In this document: one piece after another, positions 28,496-36,844 of the stretch | How positions within the stretch are numbered: the stretch's first letter is position 1 | Layout of the letters: every line of letters begins with the position of its first letter | Virus record (IMG/VR): IMGVR_UViG_3300048838_000929 | Span: 1 to 45,662 of that record | DNA from: a virus | Length of the DNA stretch: 45,662 nt | Reading direction: 5' to 3' (one strand) | Made by a program: the position numbers and the translations under genes | Notes under the pieces: model-generated | Seen by the model: the letters and a program-made list of their open reading frames with translations, nothing else | What the model was told of the DNA's origin: nothing | Database searches by the model: none

Positions 28496-30217
28496 TTACT
28501 CCACAATTTTTTTGCCAGCCATATCGCCCATGAATTGCAGGTCCTCCTTCGTTTTCTTTTTCAGCGAATCGAAGAAAACCTGTTCCGCAGCTTCCTTGCT
28601 GAGGCCGTTCGCATTGATCGTATTGTTGTGCGTGATGCTGACCTGCTGCTGCATCGGGGCTCCTGCCGTCTGAGCCGCCATTTGCGTGCTCGGACCGATC
28701 CCGGCCTGGAAGGGATTTACTGTCAACGCCTGACCTACTCCCGGCAGGAATGGGTTGTTGAACATGCCTGCGAACGCATTCCAGCCCTCGCGGATTGAAT
28801 CGCCAAACGGCAGACTACCGATCAGTCCGTCAGCCATTCCAAGCATGTTCCCGATTTCCTGGTTAAGCCAGGCAATCACGTCACGAATGAGCTGGACAGG
28901 CGTGAACAGTGCCTGCTTGAAAACATTGGAAATGTTGTCCGCAAGTTTCACGAAAAATCCGAGCAGGCGCCCGGTCATTGAATCCTTGCCTTCAAGGAAT
29001 CCTGCGAAATCGTCCAGAAGGAGTGCAGGCAGGCGAACAATGATGGAGATGGCTTTCCCGAATTTCTTCAGGCCCCAAAGAGCGCCGTCAAACACCTTGC
29101 CCAGAAATGAACCCTCTTTGCCAACAAAGCCAAGAGATGTCGCAATTCTCGCAAATGCGTTGGCCATCATCAGAGCCTGATTCACAGGGCTGATTTTCCA
29201 AATTTCCTTCAGAAACCCGGCGAAACCTCCGAGGTATCCTGTGACGGCTTTCACATAGGGAGTCAGAGCCTTGTATGCCTTCAAAAGACCTTTGGCGCCA
29301 TCGGCGAACATGATCATGAAGTCAACCGCTTCGGTCTTGATCCACTCCCGGTTTGCTTCCACCCATTTCAGAAATTCCTGAGCCAGTTCCTTGACTGTCG
29401 GAAGTACCGCCGTTCCGATCTGCGTACCGAGAACCTGAAAATAGTCCGATATGTTCGAGAAAACCCCAAAAAGGGATTTCGACTGATTGATCATCATATT
29501 CGTGTAAATGCCACTGCCTGTCGTCAGCGCAGTGATCGCTTTATTCACGTCAGCAAAGCGAACCTTGCCCTGTTCGATCATTTTGTAAATGGCTTCCTCA
29601 GTGACGCCGAATTGGTTTGCAAGCGCCTTGAGCATGGGAACGCCGTTTTCCAGGAGCATGTTCAGTTCTTCCATCGTAACCCGGCCTTTGACCTGCATTT
29701 TGCCAAAGGCTTTGGTTATGATCGGAAGTTTTTCAACACCAACGCCAGCAGCCATATCGCCAAGCCGTGTGAGCGTTGGAATGATATCCTCTGCAGCGGT
29801 TCCGAAACCCAGCAAGGTCCGCGCCGCCTGAATCAGTTGCTCCTGTTCAAACGGCGTTTTGATTGCGAAGCTCTGGATATCGCCAATCAGTTTTTTCGCT
29901 TTTTCTGTGGACTTCAGCATGGTGGCAAATGCGATTTCACTCTGTTCCATCGCACCCGCAGAGGTCAGAACCGATTTCGTGAATGCGCCAAAGGCATAAG
30001 CGGTTCCGCCGAGTGCGGCGACCGTTGCTGCCCAGCCCATCCTGATTTTGTTGAAGCCGCCTACAACATTTTCGACGGCTCCTGTGAGGCCTCCGGTGGC
30101 AGGATTTACTCCGCGCATCTGTTGGCCCATCTTTCCAAGCATTTTTTCTGCCCGGTGCAGGCCATTCGTGTCTACATCGTATTTGATCTTCGTTACCAGT
30201 TCGCGCAGAGTAGCCAC
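28496..30217 (-). CDS. Tail tape measure protein
   Basis: 573 aa. The N-terminal helical region and the conserved block SEIAFATMLKSTEKAKKLIGDIQSFA / TPFEQEQLIQAARTLLGFG / GRVTMEELNMLLENGVPMLKALA belong to the tape-measure N-terminal domain (TIGR02675 type). Several hydrophobic helices lie in the centre (AFGAFTKSVL; YLGGFAGFLKEI), as expected for a protein injected into the membrane. The short length predicts a tail of less than 100 nm. Confidence 0.9.
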   Translation of the reverse strand: MATLRELVTKIKYDVDTNGLHRAEKMLGKMGQQMRGVNPATGGLTGAVENVVGGFNKIRMGWAATVAALGGTAYAFGAFTKSVLTSAGAMEQSEIAFATMLKSTEKAKKLIGDIQSFAIKTPFEQEQLIQAARTLLGFGTAAEDIIPTLTRLGDMAAGVGVEKLPIITKAFGKMQVKGRVTMEELNMLLENGVPMLKALANQFGVTEEAIYKMIEQGKVRFADVNKAITALTTGSGIYTNMMINQSKSLFGVFSNISDYFQVLGTQIGTAVLPTVKELAQEFLKWVEANREWIKTEAVDFMIMFADGAKGLLKAYKALTPYVKAVTGYLGGFAGFLKEIWKISPVNQALMMANAFARIATSLGFVGKEGSFLGKVFDGALWGLKKFGKAISIIVRLPALLLDDFAGFLEGKDSMTGRLLGFFVKLADNISNVFKQALFTPVQLIRDVIAWLNQEIGNMLGMADGLIGSLPFGDSIREGWNAFAGMFNNPFLPGVGQALTVNPFQAGIGPSTQMAAQTAGAPMQQQVSITHNNTINANGLSKEAAEQVFFDSLKKKTKEDLQFMGDMAGKKIVE

Positions 30218-30229
30218 CGGAGACTCCTT

Positions 30230-30430
30230 TCACGTTTTCTTGCTGCGTTCGATGATTTTTTTCTGATAGTAGGCGTCGGCCTCAGCTTTTAAATCCAGAG
30301 CCTCGTGGGCATCGTAAAGGTCTGTGATGCTCCACGAGGTCAGAATTTCCGTCAGAGTCGCAATGCCTTCCATCACTGGCCGCCAGATCAACCAATTCAC
30401 ATTGATTGGCCCGGGATCGTAAGGAGGCAC
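30230..30430 (-). CDS. Second half of tail assembly chaperone (frameshift extension)
   Basis: 66 aa if started at the GTG at 30430, but this reading frame is open upstream to the slippery site at 30472-30478 in the preceding gene. It is therefore probably made as the C-terminal 80 residues of a 206-aa fusion (GT-type product). PPYDPGPINVNWLIWRPVMEGI and EALDLKAEADAYYQKK are typical of such extensions. It binds the tape measure during tail assembly. A separately started product cannot be excluded. Confidence 0.8.
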   Translation of the reverse strand: MPPYDPGPINVNWLIWRPVMEGIATLTEILTSWSITDLYDAHEALDLKAEADAYYQKKIIERSKKT

Positions 30431-30432
30431 AT

Positions 30433-30849
30433 TCAGGAAATTGCCTGTCCTAATTGACCGCGGGCGGCGTCTAAAAAATCGGCGTACTGATACTTCAAAA
30501 TCTCAAGCACAAGCTTGTGAAGGTGAAGCAGCCTGCCCTGGAAATGAATCTGATAGACGAGTGGACCTTTCATGGTTACAACGTCTGTCGTCATTTCGCG
30601 GAGGCGTGCAGCGTATTCCTTGGGAGCGAGAACCTTGCTTAGATTCTGTGTCACGGAATCGAGAAAGCGCAGAGCGAGGTCAATATCGTTCTTTGTTTCC
30701 TCGACTGAATCTGTGACGGAGTACGCAGCGCGAAATGATGGCCCGAATGTCTCCAGAATCCAGGCCAACACTTCGGCTGCTTTGTCCACCGGCCAGTGGC
30801 CAAGTGTGTACTCTTCTCCATCAATGCTCACTTGCTTTGTCGTTCTCAT
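30433..30849 (-). CDS. Tail assembly chaperone (G-type)
   Basis: 138 aa. Begins RTTKQVSIDGEEYTLGHWPVDKAAEVLAWILETFG, the pattern of the small chaperone encoded before tape measure genes in DUF3383-type myoviruses. The last 12 codons after the slippery site are specific to the unshifted product. The upstream neighbour is the tube gene. Confidence 0.8.
   Translation of the reverse strand: MRTTKQVSIDGEEYTLGHWPVDKAAEVLAWILETFGPSFRAAYSVTDSVEETKNDIDLALRFLDSVTQNLSKVLAPKEYAARLREMTTDVVTMKGPLVYQIHFQGRLLHLHKLVLEILKYQYADFLDAARGQLGQAIS
30472..30478 (-). other. Programmed minus-1 frameshift site T TTT TTA
   Basis: On the minus strand codons 124-126 of the chaperone read GAT TTT TTA, so T TTT TTA is in the correct X XXY YYZ phase for a minus-1 slip. 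Continuing at AGA in the minus-1 frame leads without a stop into the downstream frame (30430-30230). This matches the lambda G/GT strategy conserved next to tape measure genes. A GC-rich stretch follows and could form a stimulatory structure. Confidence 0.85.
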
Positions 30850-30909
30850 AATTGCCCAATCTCTTTGAAAGTAAAAAAAATATCGCCTGTTCGATCAAAA
30901 GCCCTGGTA

Positions 30910-31338
30910 TCAGGTCGGCTGGCCGCCAACGAACTGGATCAGTTCATGTGTTTCAATGATCCACTCGCGGGTGCCGTTTTCCTTGCTGTATTCAACGCGC
31001 GATGGACGCACAACCCAGCTTTCCGTCGATTCGCAAAGAGTGGCGCCACCAACCTCTCTCACGATCACGGGGAATTTGCCACTGTTGCTCAATTCGTCTG
31101 CTTGCGCATATCCGCTCAGGATATCGTTGGTTGCTGACGATTGCATGAGCGTCAGAGTGTATTTGCCGGATTTGTTGTTGCTCTTGACGCGAGCGCCTTC
31201 ACCGGATGCGCCGACATTGGTGGTCCACATATCCTCGTTGCGCTCAACACTCAGAAAAGTGCCGTCAGCAAAACCTGCTGCGATATGCGATCCCAGTGCG
31301 ATAATCACATTTTTCGGATCGTAGGTTGAAACTCCCAT
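30910..31338 (-). CDS. Tail tube protein (DUF3277)
   Basis: 142 aa. STYDPKNVIIALGSHIAAGFADGTFLSVERNEDMW is the start signature of DUF3277 tube proteins, and KSGKYTLTLMQSSATNDILS, then a strand-rich end, complete the beta-barrel. Hexamer rings form the inner tube around which the sheath protein (encoded next) assembles. Confidence 0.9.
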   Translation of the reverse strand: MGVSTYDPKNVIIALGSHIAAGFADGTFLSVERNEDMWTTNVGASGEGARVKSNNKSGKYTLTLMQSSATNDILSGYAQADELSNSGKFPVIVREVGGATLCESTESWVVRPSRVEYSKENGTREWIIETHELIQFVGGQPT

Positions 31339-31367
31339 TTTTTTCTCCTATGGCAGTGGAAGTTGAA

Positions 31368-32405
31368 TTAGAGAACCACGCGACCGGCAATGGTCGTTTT
31401 GTGGATCGCGCCAGCCAGGGTTGCCTGAAATTCAACGTCAGGCAGAATGCGGTTGCCTTTGTTTGCCGTGCTGATTTCAGAAACCAGAGGTGCAGTGACT
31501 GTGAATTGCGGATCTTCTGCCAGAACCTTGTTTGTCACCGATCGCCGTAAGGCTTCACGAACAGCACCAACGACAACGGTAATTCCGGCATTAGTGTATT
31601 CGATCTTCTCGCTGTTCACGAGTTTTCCGAAAATTCGCGCTTCCATGTCAACCGTCAGATCGTCGATCCCAACAATCACGTCTGCCCATTCTCCCGATGC
31701 GACCTTTCCGCCTTCAGTGATGTTCAGGCCGGCGCGAGTGGTGTAGACAAATGCGTTGTAGCCCAGAGCGTACCCCTTTTGCTGGGAGGTCAGCGCATCA
31801 GCCGCGAGGCCTGCAAGCGTTTTGTAGACGTATGTACTGGCTCCAGGAGTTTTGGCGAACTGAAGACCGAGCAGGCACGCTTCCGGCCAGGTGGTGGCAG
31901 CCAGCGAGTGATAGAAACAGATTGTGCGCTCGTAGCCAGCGTTTTTGAGGCTGTATGCGACGTTGCTGGTGGTGGTGGCAGTCAGGATATTCGCAGCAGA
32001 AGAGGCCGTGGCGAACAGCTTTACACGGGCTTCAACCCAGGCAGCCACTGCGAGGACAATGGCGTCAGTCCGGCTTTCGATTGCCACACCATACCAGTCG
32101 TCGTTCACGAGAACCGCAGCGTCCAGAGCTTCAACAAAAGTTTCAGGTGCAGTGAGGTCAACTGCGGTCACATAGAGACGGGTGGGACGCGGATTCTGGC
32201 TGAAATAGAGCGTGGCGAACTCCTTCGCTTCAGTGCTCAGATCAGCGTCTGCGTCAGTTTCTGTGGCTGACGCGTAGGAGCGGATTCGCTCACTGCCGAA
32301 ATCGGTGGTACTGGAGACGAAATTCACCCAGCCGAATCCGGCCTGTGATGGGACTTTTGTTTCCCTTGTGATGGCTATGTTTACGATATCACTCAAACCT
32401 GACAT
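31368..32405 (-). CDS. Tail sheath protein (DUF3383)
   Basis: 345 aa. VNIAITRETKVPSQAGFGWVNFV at the start and an alpha/beta body with RPTRLYVTAVDL, WYGVAIESRTDAIVLAVAAWVEAR and NIITEGGKVASGEWADVIVG-like segments identify the DUF3383 sheath family. Contraction of the sheath drives the tube through the envelope. Its presence defines the phage as a myovirus. Confidence 0.9.
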   Translation of the reverse strand: MSGLSDIVNIAITRETKVPSQAGFGWVNFVSSTTDFGSERIRSYASATETDADADLSTEAKEFATLYFSQNPRPTRLYVTAVDLTAPETFVEALDAAVLVNDDWYGVAIESRTDAIVLAVAAWVEARVKLFATASSAANILTATTTSNVAYSLKNAGYERTICFYHSLAATTWPEACLLGLQFAKTPGASTYVYKTLAGLAADALTSQQKGYALGYNAFVYTTRAGLNITEGGKVASGEWADVIVGIDDLTVDMEARIFGKLVNSEKIEYTNAGITVVVGAVREALRRSVTNKVLAEDPQFTVTAPLVSEISTANKGNRILPDVEFQATLAGAIHKTTIAGRVVL

Positions 32406-32423
32406 GCTGGCCTCCTCCTGTGG

Positions 32424-33005
32424 TTAAGGCACATTGATTGTAAATTCGTCAACTGTATGATCTGAACCATCCGGCGAGCTGGCAACGCCACCAACCACCA
32501 CATGCTCAATCGTTCCAGTCGTCAGAGCCTCCTGAACGCGAACAGACATGCGAACGTCAAAAACAGCCTTTGGAACGAAAATGTTTTCCTCCAGCTCGGT
32601 TGTGTCCACGATGTTCTGCCATTCGACGATTCCGATTCCTGCAGCTCGAAACGATTCAGCATGTTCAGGATCTTCCAGAGCCCACTGAATGTCAGCGAGC
32701 AGGCTTGTAGCGCGAACGCCTGACGATTTTGTCCCGTCGAACGCAGAGCCTGTCGCCTTGATGGAAACCGTGAATTCACGGAAACCAATTCGGTAGAAAC
32801 ATTCGTCTGCTTCGCTCCATCGGCGTTCGTCGAGGGTTCCGACCTTCACGAAGCTTGTGAGCAGCTTGAAACTGACGTAAGGCCCCAAAGGCCTCGGATC
32901 GTGCTGTTCATCAAAAACCACAGGGTATTTCGGGCTTGCCTGCTTCAGAAATTTGAAGAGGAAGTCCCGAACATCGTTCATCCGTTTTTCGACTGGATTG
33001 CTCAT
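32424..33005 (-). CDS. Tail terminator / neck protein
   Basis: 193 aa. DVRDFLFKFLKQASPKYPVVFDEQHDPRPLGPYVSFKLL and REFTVSIKATGS-like strands fit the gpU-like/neck terminator proteins encoded just before the sheath. The C-terminal end (VVVGGVASSPDGSD) is an extra loop. It caps the tail and joins it to the head connector. Confidence 0.65.
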   Translation of the reverse strand: MSNPVEKRMNDVRDFLFKFLKQASPKYPVVFDEQHDPRPLGPYVSFKLLTSFVKVGTLDERRWSEADECFYRIGFREFTVSIKATGSAFDGTKSSGVRATSLLADIQWALEDPEHAESFRAAGIGIVEWQNIVDTTELEENIFVPKAVFDVRMSVRVQEALTTGTIEHVVVGGVASSPDGSDHTVDEFTINVP

Positions 33006-33379
33006 TTATCAGCAACTTTCACTGCGACGGTTTCAAAATGGCCAAGCGACGGGTGACGGAAAGATCCCTGCGACTTTGCCTCATACATGACGCCATTGAT
33101 TTCAATACGATCGGCCTTCTGACCTGTAGAAGGATCATCAAGCAGAATTTCATCAACAGAGAATATTTTGACCGCATCCGTTTTCCTGACAAGTCCGCCT
33201 GTTCCATTGGATTCATGCAGAAAGTCCGTTTGAATGGGCTGGACGCTCGCCAGCATGGAAAATGTTTCTTTCAGCTTTGCCGTGAAAACGCCGCCACGGT
33301 GCTCGCCTCGGCCATAGCGGTAAATTCTGATTGGTTTATCGTTGCGGGCGAATTTCTGGATCATTGCTGCAAGTGCCAT
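33002..33379 (-). CDS. Head-tail joining protein (hypothetical)
   Basis: 125 aa, overlapping the terminator gene by 4 bases. Beta-rich (IRIYRYGRGEHRGGVFTAKLKE; ADRIEINGVMYEAKSQG). No family name recalled with certainty; the context and size suggest a head-closure or stopper protein. Confidence 0.55.
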   Translation of the reverse strand: MALAAMIQKFARNDKPIRIYRYGRGEHRGGVFTAKLKETFSMLASVQPIQTDFLHESNGTGGLVRKTDAVKIFSVDEILLDDPSTGQKADRIEINGVMYEAKSQGSFRHPSLGHFETVAVKVADK

Positions 33380-33381
33380 GA

Positions 33382-33963
33382 TTAGTCACCTCCCTTTTTT
33401 TCCACCAGATATCGAATTGATGCTCGAAGCTGTCCGGTGTCAATCAGTGGATTGCTTGATTTCTTTCGACGGATGGTGCTTGGCGCATTCGGAGGAACGC
33501 GCAGAGTGGTTATCTTGCGTTTGATGTCAGATTCGATTTTCAGCCCAAGGATATTAAGGCTGCTGATCACGTCCTGTTGCTTGAGGTACATCAGCAAAAT
33601 GAGCTGTTCAGCCAGCTTGGAGTATTTGCGTACATTCTCGTCCCAGGTCGAACGAATGAAAGAACGCTCAGGAGCGTATCGCGTTCCGAACTCATGCCAG
33701 AACGCGATTTCTGCGACGTAAACAGGGGTTTTCTGCTGGATGGGCCCCTGCATTCTGCGCTTGCGATTTTGCTGTTCCCCTACATGATGCCCCTCGGAGG
33801 CCTGGACTCCGATTTTCACATGCGGCTTGTTTTCTTCAATGTACTGCACCTGCTTGACGTAATGGTCAAAACCCCGATCTTTCACAGTCGTTTGAAACGA
33901 AATAGACCGGCCTTTCCCGGTCAGCATTTCCGCCAGTTCCCGCGCTGTCGGGATTTTTGCCAT
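33382..33963 (-). CDS. HK97 gp10-like / virion morphogenesis neck protein
   Basis: 193 aa. VYVAEIAFWHEFGTRYAPERSFIRSTWDEN and PPNAPSTIRRKKSSNPLIDTGQLRASI are the two conserved blocks of the gp10-like tail-completion family ('A-x-x-HEFGT...PxRxFLR' and 'NPLIDTGxLRxSI'). It acts at the head-tail interface. Confidence 0.8.
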   Translation of the reverse strand: MAKIPTARELAEMLTGKGRSISFQTTVKDRGFDHYVKQVQYIEENKPHVKIGVQASEGHHVGEQQNRKRRMQGPIQQKTPVYVAEIAFWHEFGTRYAPERSFIRSTWDENVRKYSKLAEQLILLMYLKQQDVISSLNILGLKIESDIKRKITTLRVPPNAPSTIRRKKSSNPLIDTGQLRASIRYLVEKKGGD

Positions 33964-33965
33964 GA

Positions 33966-34310
33966 TCAGCTCCGTACAAGAGGTGTCACCACAACGGAAT
34001 TTCTGAGAGAGAGGAATTCAGCGCCGTAGCTCGTTGCAAGGTACTGATCGTGTTTTGCATCGGACTTTGGCGAGCTGTACTGCGTGCTGATTTCGCCGAT
34101 CTGTTCACGAACAACCGCACCGGCTACACCGGCACGGCCACTCATTGTAAGCAGATGGGCAGCGAGATAAGCCACGCCAGCGTCGTACTTGTCTCCCCAG
34201 ACTTCCGCATCGAGCTTCAGTTTTGCGATGTCGATAAACACCGTGATATCGTCACTCGATTTGGTTTTAAATTCCGGGGCTATGGCTTGAACGTAGGCTG
34301 GCGTGCTCAT
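33966..34310 (-). CDS. Head-tail connector (DUF4054)
   Basis: 114 aa. YVQAIAPEFKTKSSDDITVFIDIAKLKLDAEVWGDKYDAGVAYLAAHLL is the DUF4054 signature: a small helical connector forming the ring below the portal. The gly-rich loop GRAGVAGAVVREQIGEISTQY follows. Confidence 0.85.
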   Translation of the reverse strand: MSTPAYVQAIAPEFKTKSSDDITVFIDIAKLKLDAEVWGDKYDAGVAYLAAHLLTMSGRAGVAGAVVREQIGEISTQYSSPKSDAKHDQYLATSYGAEFLSLRNSVVVTPLVRS

Positions 34311-34313
34311 GTG

Positions 34314-34706
34314 TTATTCCTCGTCGTCGTCTGATTTTTTTGTGCGTTCTGCGATCCGCTGTTCAGCCTGCTTGAGCTGTTCCTCGATCACTGCCGCTAC
34401 TGTTTTGCGCGATTCTGTTTTCAGCCACTGACGCAGAAGAACGGGATCATATGTGTCCCGCGCTATTTGCTTTGCTTCGGCTGTACCAAAGTCAGCCAAA
34501 GATGAAGTGGATTCTGGATCCACTGAATCCTTTTCGGAAACCACCTTCATAAGGCCGGAATCCACGCGACGCTTGAAGTTTTTATTTTCCATCAGATCAT
34601 CCCAAACCGCTTTTGACAGTTCGTTGGTCCCTGGAACGAACATGAACACGGAACCGTTCTTGCCAAATGCCCGTAGAACATTCGGGTTTTTGTAATGAAC
34701 CAGCAC
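34314..34706 (-). CDS. Hypothetical head-region protein
   Basis: 130 aa. LVHYKNPNVLRAFGKNGSVFMFVPGTNELSKAVWDDL at the N-terminus and a charged helical C-terminus ending in an acidic patch. Unrecognised; located between capsid and connector genes, so it may be a head fibre base, decoration or assembly factor. Confidence 0.6.
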   Translation of the reverse strand: MLVHYKNPNVLRAFGKNGSVFMFVPGTNELSKAVWDDLMENKNFKRRVDSGLMKVVSEKDSVDPESTSSLADFGTAEAKQIARDTYDPVLLRQWLKTESRKTVAAVIEEQLKQAEQRIAERTKKSDDDEE

Positions 34707-34755
34707 GGTTTTTCTCCTATCGCGCGATGTTTAAAGATCAGCCTTGAAAATGAAT

Positions 34756-34780
34756 GGCCAGGGCACAAAAGGCCCTGACC
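34756..34780 (-). terminator. Hairpin downstream of the major capsid gene
   Basis: On the minus strand GGTCAGGGC pairs with GCCCTGGCC (8 of 9 positions) 17 bases beyond the capsid stop. No T-run follows directly, so it may be a partial terminator or a 3'-end stabiliser keeping capsid mRNA abundant. Confidence 0.4.
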
Positions 34781-34796
34781 AAAAAATCACAAAAAA

Positions 34797-35723
34797 TCAG
34801 GGAGCGTCGAGGTCGTCTGTTTTCGCCTGCGACAGCGGGTAAGGCATGATCACGCCGCCGCAACGCTCATGGCATGGAACTTTGTAAGCCAAGCCTTTGG
34901 GCTGTGGTTCAAAGGTTTCAAACTCCTGAGTGATCGCCAGCCAGAATTTCATCACATTCCGGTCGTAGACGATACCGAGCGAACGCGCAAGGTTTCCGCC
35001 GCTGTTGGCACTGTCCAGCTCCGCAAGCCAGTCAACCGACTGAATGAACGGATTCGACTTCAGGAAGAAATCGAGGATCGTTGTGTCAGAGGTCGAGCTG
35101 CGTGGCTTCGATGCGATGTGAGTGTAATACTTCACAGGCAAAAGAAGCGTGTTCGGTGCTTCAGTGGTTTTGCTGTTGTCGATGGGAGCATTGGCGAGCT
35201 TGTTCAGATCGTCAATGATTTCGTCAGCGGTGGTGGTGGCATTCAGCCAGTCACCATTTGCCAGTGTGACATCTGGAATGTTGCTGTTGGTGAGCCAGCC
35301 GGGAACGCCGAACTGCGCATCACCGAACAGAGCCAAATCGCGCTCCTTCTGCATGATCGCGCGACGGGCTGCATCAGCTTTCGACTGCTGAAGAGGCTTG
35401 CCGGTTTTGGCTGCAGCGCGGATTTCCTGCACGGAATACTGGAACGCAGCGCCGAGAGACTGAATCTCGGAGGTGAATTTTTTGCCCAGCAGTTCGATGG
35501 ATGGGAAATCGTTGCTGTAGTCGCGCACGATTTTCGCGTAACCAACAGAATCGTACTGGTGGTACACGATGAATTCGTCTGCAGGGTGGCCATCGAACGA
35601 AACAGGAATCACTTCGCGCTGGCGTAGAGTGGGGTATTTCACATCATAGGTCTGTGCCTTGACGGTTTCCAATTCCTGACTGAAAAAGATCGACTCGTTG
35701 TCGTCGAGGTGCGCAAATTTCAT
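34797..35723 (-). CDS. Major capsid protein (DUF2184-like)
   Basis: 308 aa with a GGAGGC SD. SIFFSQELETVKAQTYDVKYP near the start and SLGAAFQYSVQEIRAAAKTGKPL, then ALFGDAQFGVPGWLTN, then PKGLAYKVPCHERCGGVIM near the end, are typical of the DUF2184 'major capsid protein 20' family with the HK97 fold. No long N-terminal delta domain is present, so scaffolding is probably separate, agreeing with the nested scaffold in the DUF2213 gene upstream. Confidence 0.85.
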   Translation of the reverse strand: MKFAHLDDNESIFFSQELETVKAQTYDVKYPTLRQREVIPVSFDGHPADEFIVYHQYDSVGYAKIVRDYSNDFPSIELLGKKFTSEIQSLGAAFQYSVQEIRAAAKTGKPLQQSKADAARRAIMQKERDLALFGDAQFGVPGWLTNSNIPDVTLANGDWLNATTTADEIIDDLNKLANAPIDNSKTTEAPNTLLLPVKYYTHIASKPRSSTSDTTILDFFLKSNPFIQSVDWLAELDSANSGGNLARSLGIVYDRNVMKFWLAITQEFETFEPQPKGLAYKVPCHERCGGVIMPYPLSQAKTDDLDAP

Positions 35724-35771
35724 CTAAGGAGCCTCCAAATTGAAAAATCGTGATTTCGTGCTTATGGGTGA

Positions 35772-36233
35772 TTAAACAGCCTGAGTGAACGCCGCGAGCA
35801 CAAGGCCGAGGCTCGTATCAACAGCCTTGCACTTCAAAGGCGCTGCGAGGTTGCTGGCGCTGGTTGCAGTCAGTTTGCCAGTTGCTGCTGCCACGTCCAC
35901 ATAAAGAGTGGCGCCAACCGTTGGAGCGGTTCCGTTGTAAGGAGCCCAGATTTCGCCAAAGCTCATCACGTTGACTGCATCATCATCAGGATAGTGCGGA
36001 TCAGAGGTGGCCGAATCGTGTGAGCGGAATTGCGTGAGAGTGGCAATACCAAGAAAAGTGTCTCCAGCAGTGGCGACCAGCTTACACTGATTTGATCCAG
36101 TGCCTTTCACGACTGCGTAACCAAACTTCACATTGCCTTCGGCAGCGTAAGTGTCGATTTTGCTGTCACGCAAAGGATAAGCGACCATACCTGCGCGGGC
36201 TGCACTTGGATTCATGGAAACGGACGATTGCAT
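35772..36233 (-). CDS. Capsid cement/decoration protein (DUF2190-like)
   Basis: 153 aa. MNPSAARAGMVAYPLRDSKIDTYAAEGNVKFGYAVVKGTGSNQCKL and FLGIATLTQFRSHDSA, with a beta-rich body and VGATLYVDVAAATGKLT. This arrangement is that of small cement proteins encoded between scaffold/protease and capsid. It would stabilise the expanded head. Confidence 0.8.
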   Translation of the reverse strand: MQSSVSMNPSAARAGMVAYPLRDSKIDTYAAEGNVKFGYAVVKGTGSNQCKLVATAGDTFLGIATLTQFRSHDSATSDPHYPDDDAVNVMSFGEIWAPYNGTAPTVGATLYVDVAAATGKLTATSASNLAAPLKCKAVDTSLGLVLAAFTQAV

Positions 36234-36277
36234 GAAAAACCTCCAAAAAAGGAAAATGCGGTGAAACCTTGGAAAAA

Positions 36278-36844
36278 TTACTTTTGGGTTCTGCCGATGT
36301 TTACGGTCCAGGCCTGGGAATCGCGCTTCATTCTTTCCGCGCGAACCTCTGCAGCAGTTTTTGGCTGCTGAGTGTCGCCGCGAGCGTTGTCCTTCGCCTG
36401 TTGTTTCATTTTTTCAACTGCTCCACCGGCCTCCTTTTCTTCCATCAGGTGATCAAGGCGGGCACGCAGGTACACGGTGTCCTTTCCGTCTGCCTTGAAT
36501 TCTGGATTTCGCTTTTGCAGAAGTTTCACGATGATTTCGTCATCGGAAAGCGCCGTCAGGTCGCCGTCGATTTTTTTCGAGGCGAACGTGATCAGCTTGA
36601 TGCGGTCGTTCACGCGAGCGTCGAAAGCAGCCTTGTCGTCGAGTTTCGCTTTCGTGCTTGTCAGTTCCTCAGAAACTGAATCGCACTTCGCCTGCAGTTG
36701 GGATTTCTCCTTGCCGGCGTCCTCCACGGATTTTTTCAGTTCCTCGATTTGATCTGCGTCGGCCTTCATTTGTGCGACGACAGCATTGTATGCCGCATCG
36801 CTATCAAATTTGACTTCAACGCCCTTGATCACCAAAACTTTCAT
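36278..36844 (-). CDS. Nested scaffold protein (internal start in the DUF2213 gene)
   Basis: 188 aa, in the same frame as the larger protein. The AAAGGAG SD with 5-base spacing before ATG at 36844 is one of the best SDs in the late operon and would be unlikely by chance inside a gene. The product starts KVLVIKGVEVKFDSDAAY and contains the coiled coil, with no protease domain. Phage lambda (C/Nu3) sets a precedent for scaffold made this way. Confidence 0.7.
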   Translation of the reverse strand: MKVLVIKGVEVKFDSDAAYNAVVAQMKADADQIEELKKSVEDAGKEKSQLQAKCDSVSEELTSTKAKLDDKAAFDARVNDRIKLITFASKKIDGDLTALSDDEIIVKLLQKRNPEFKADGKDTVYLRARLDHLMEEKEAGGAVEKMKQQAKDNARGDTQQPKTAAEVRAERMKRDSQAWTVNIGRTQK

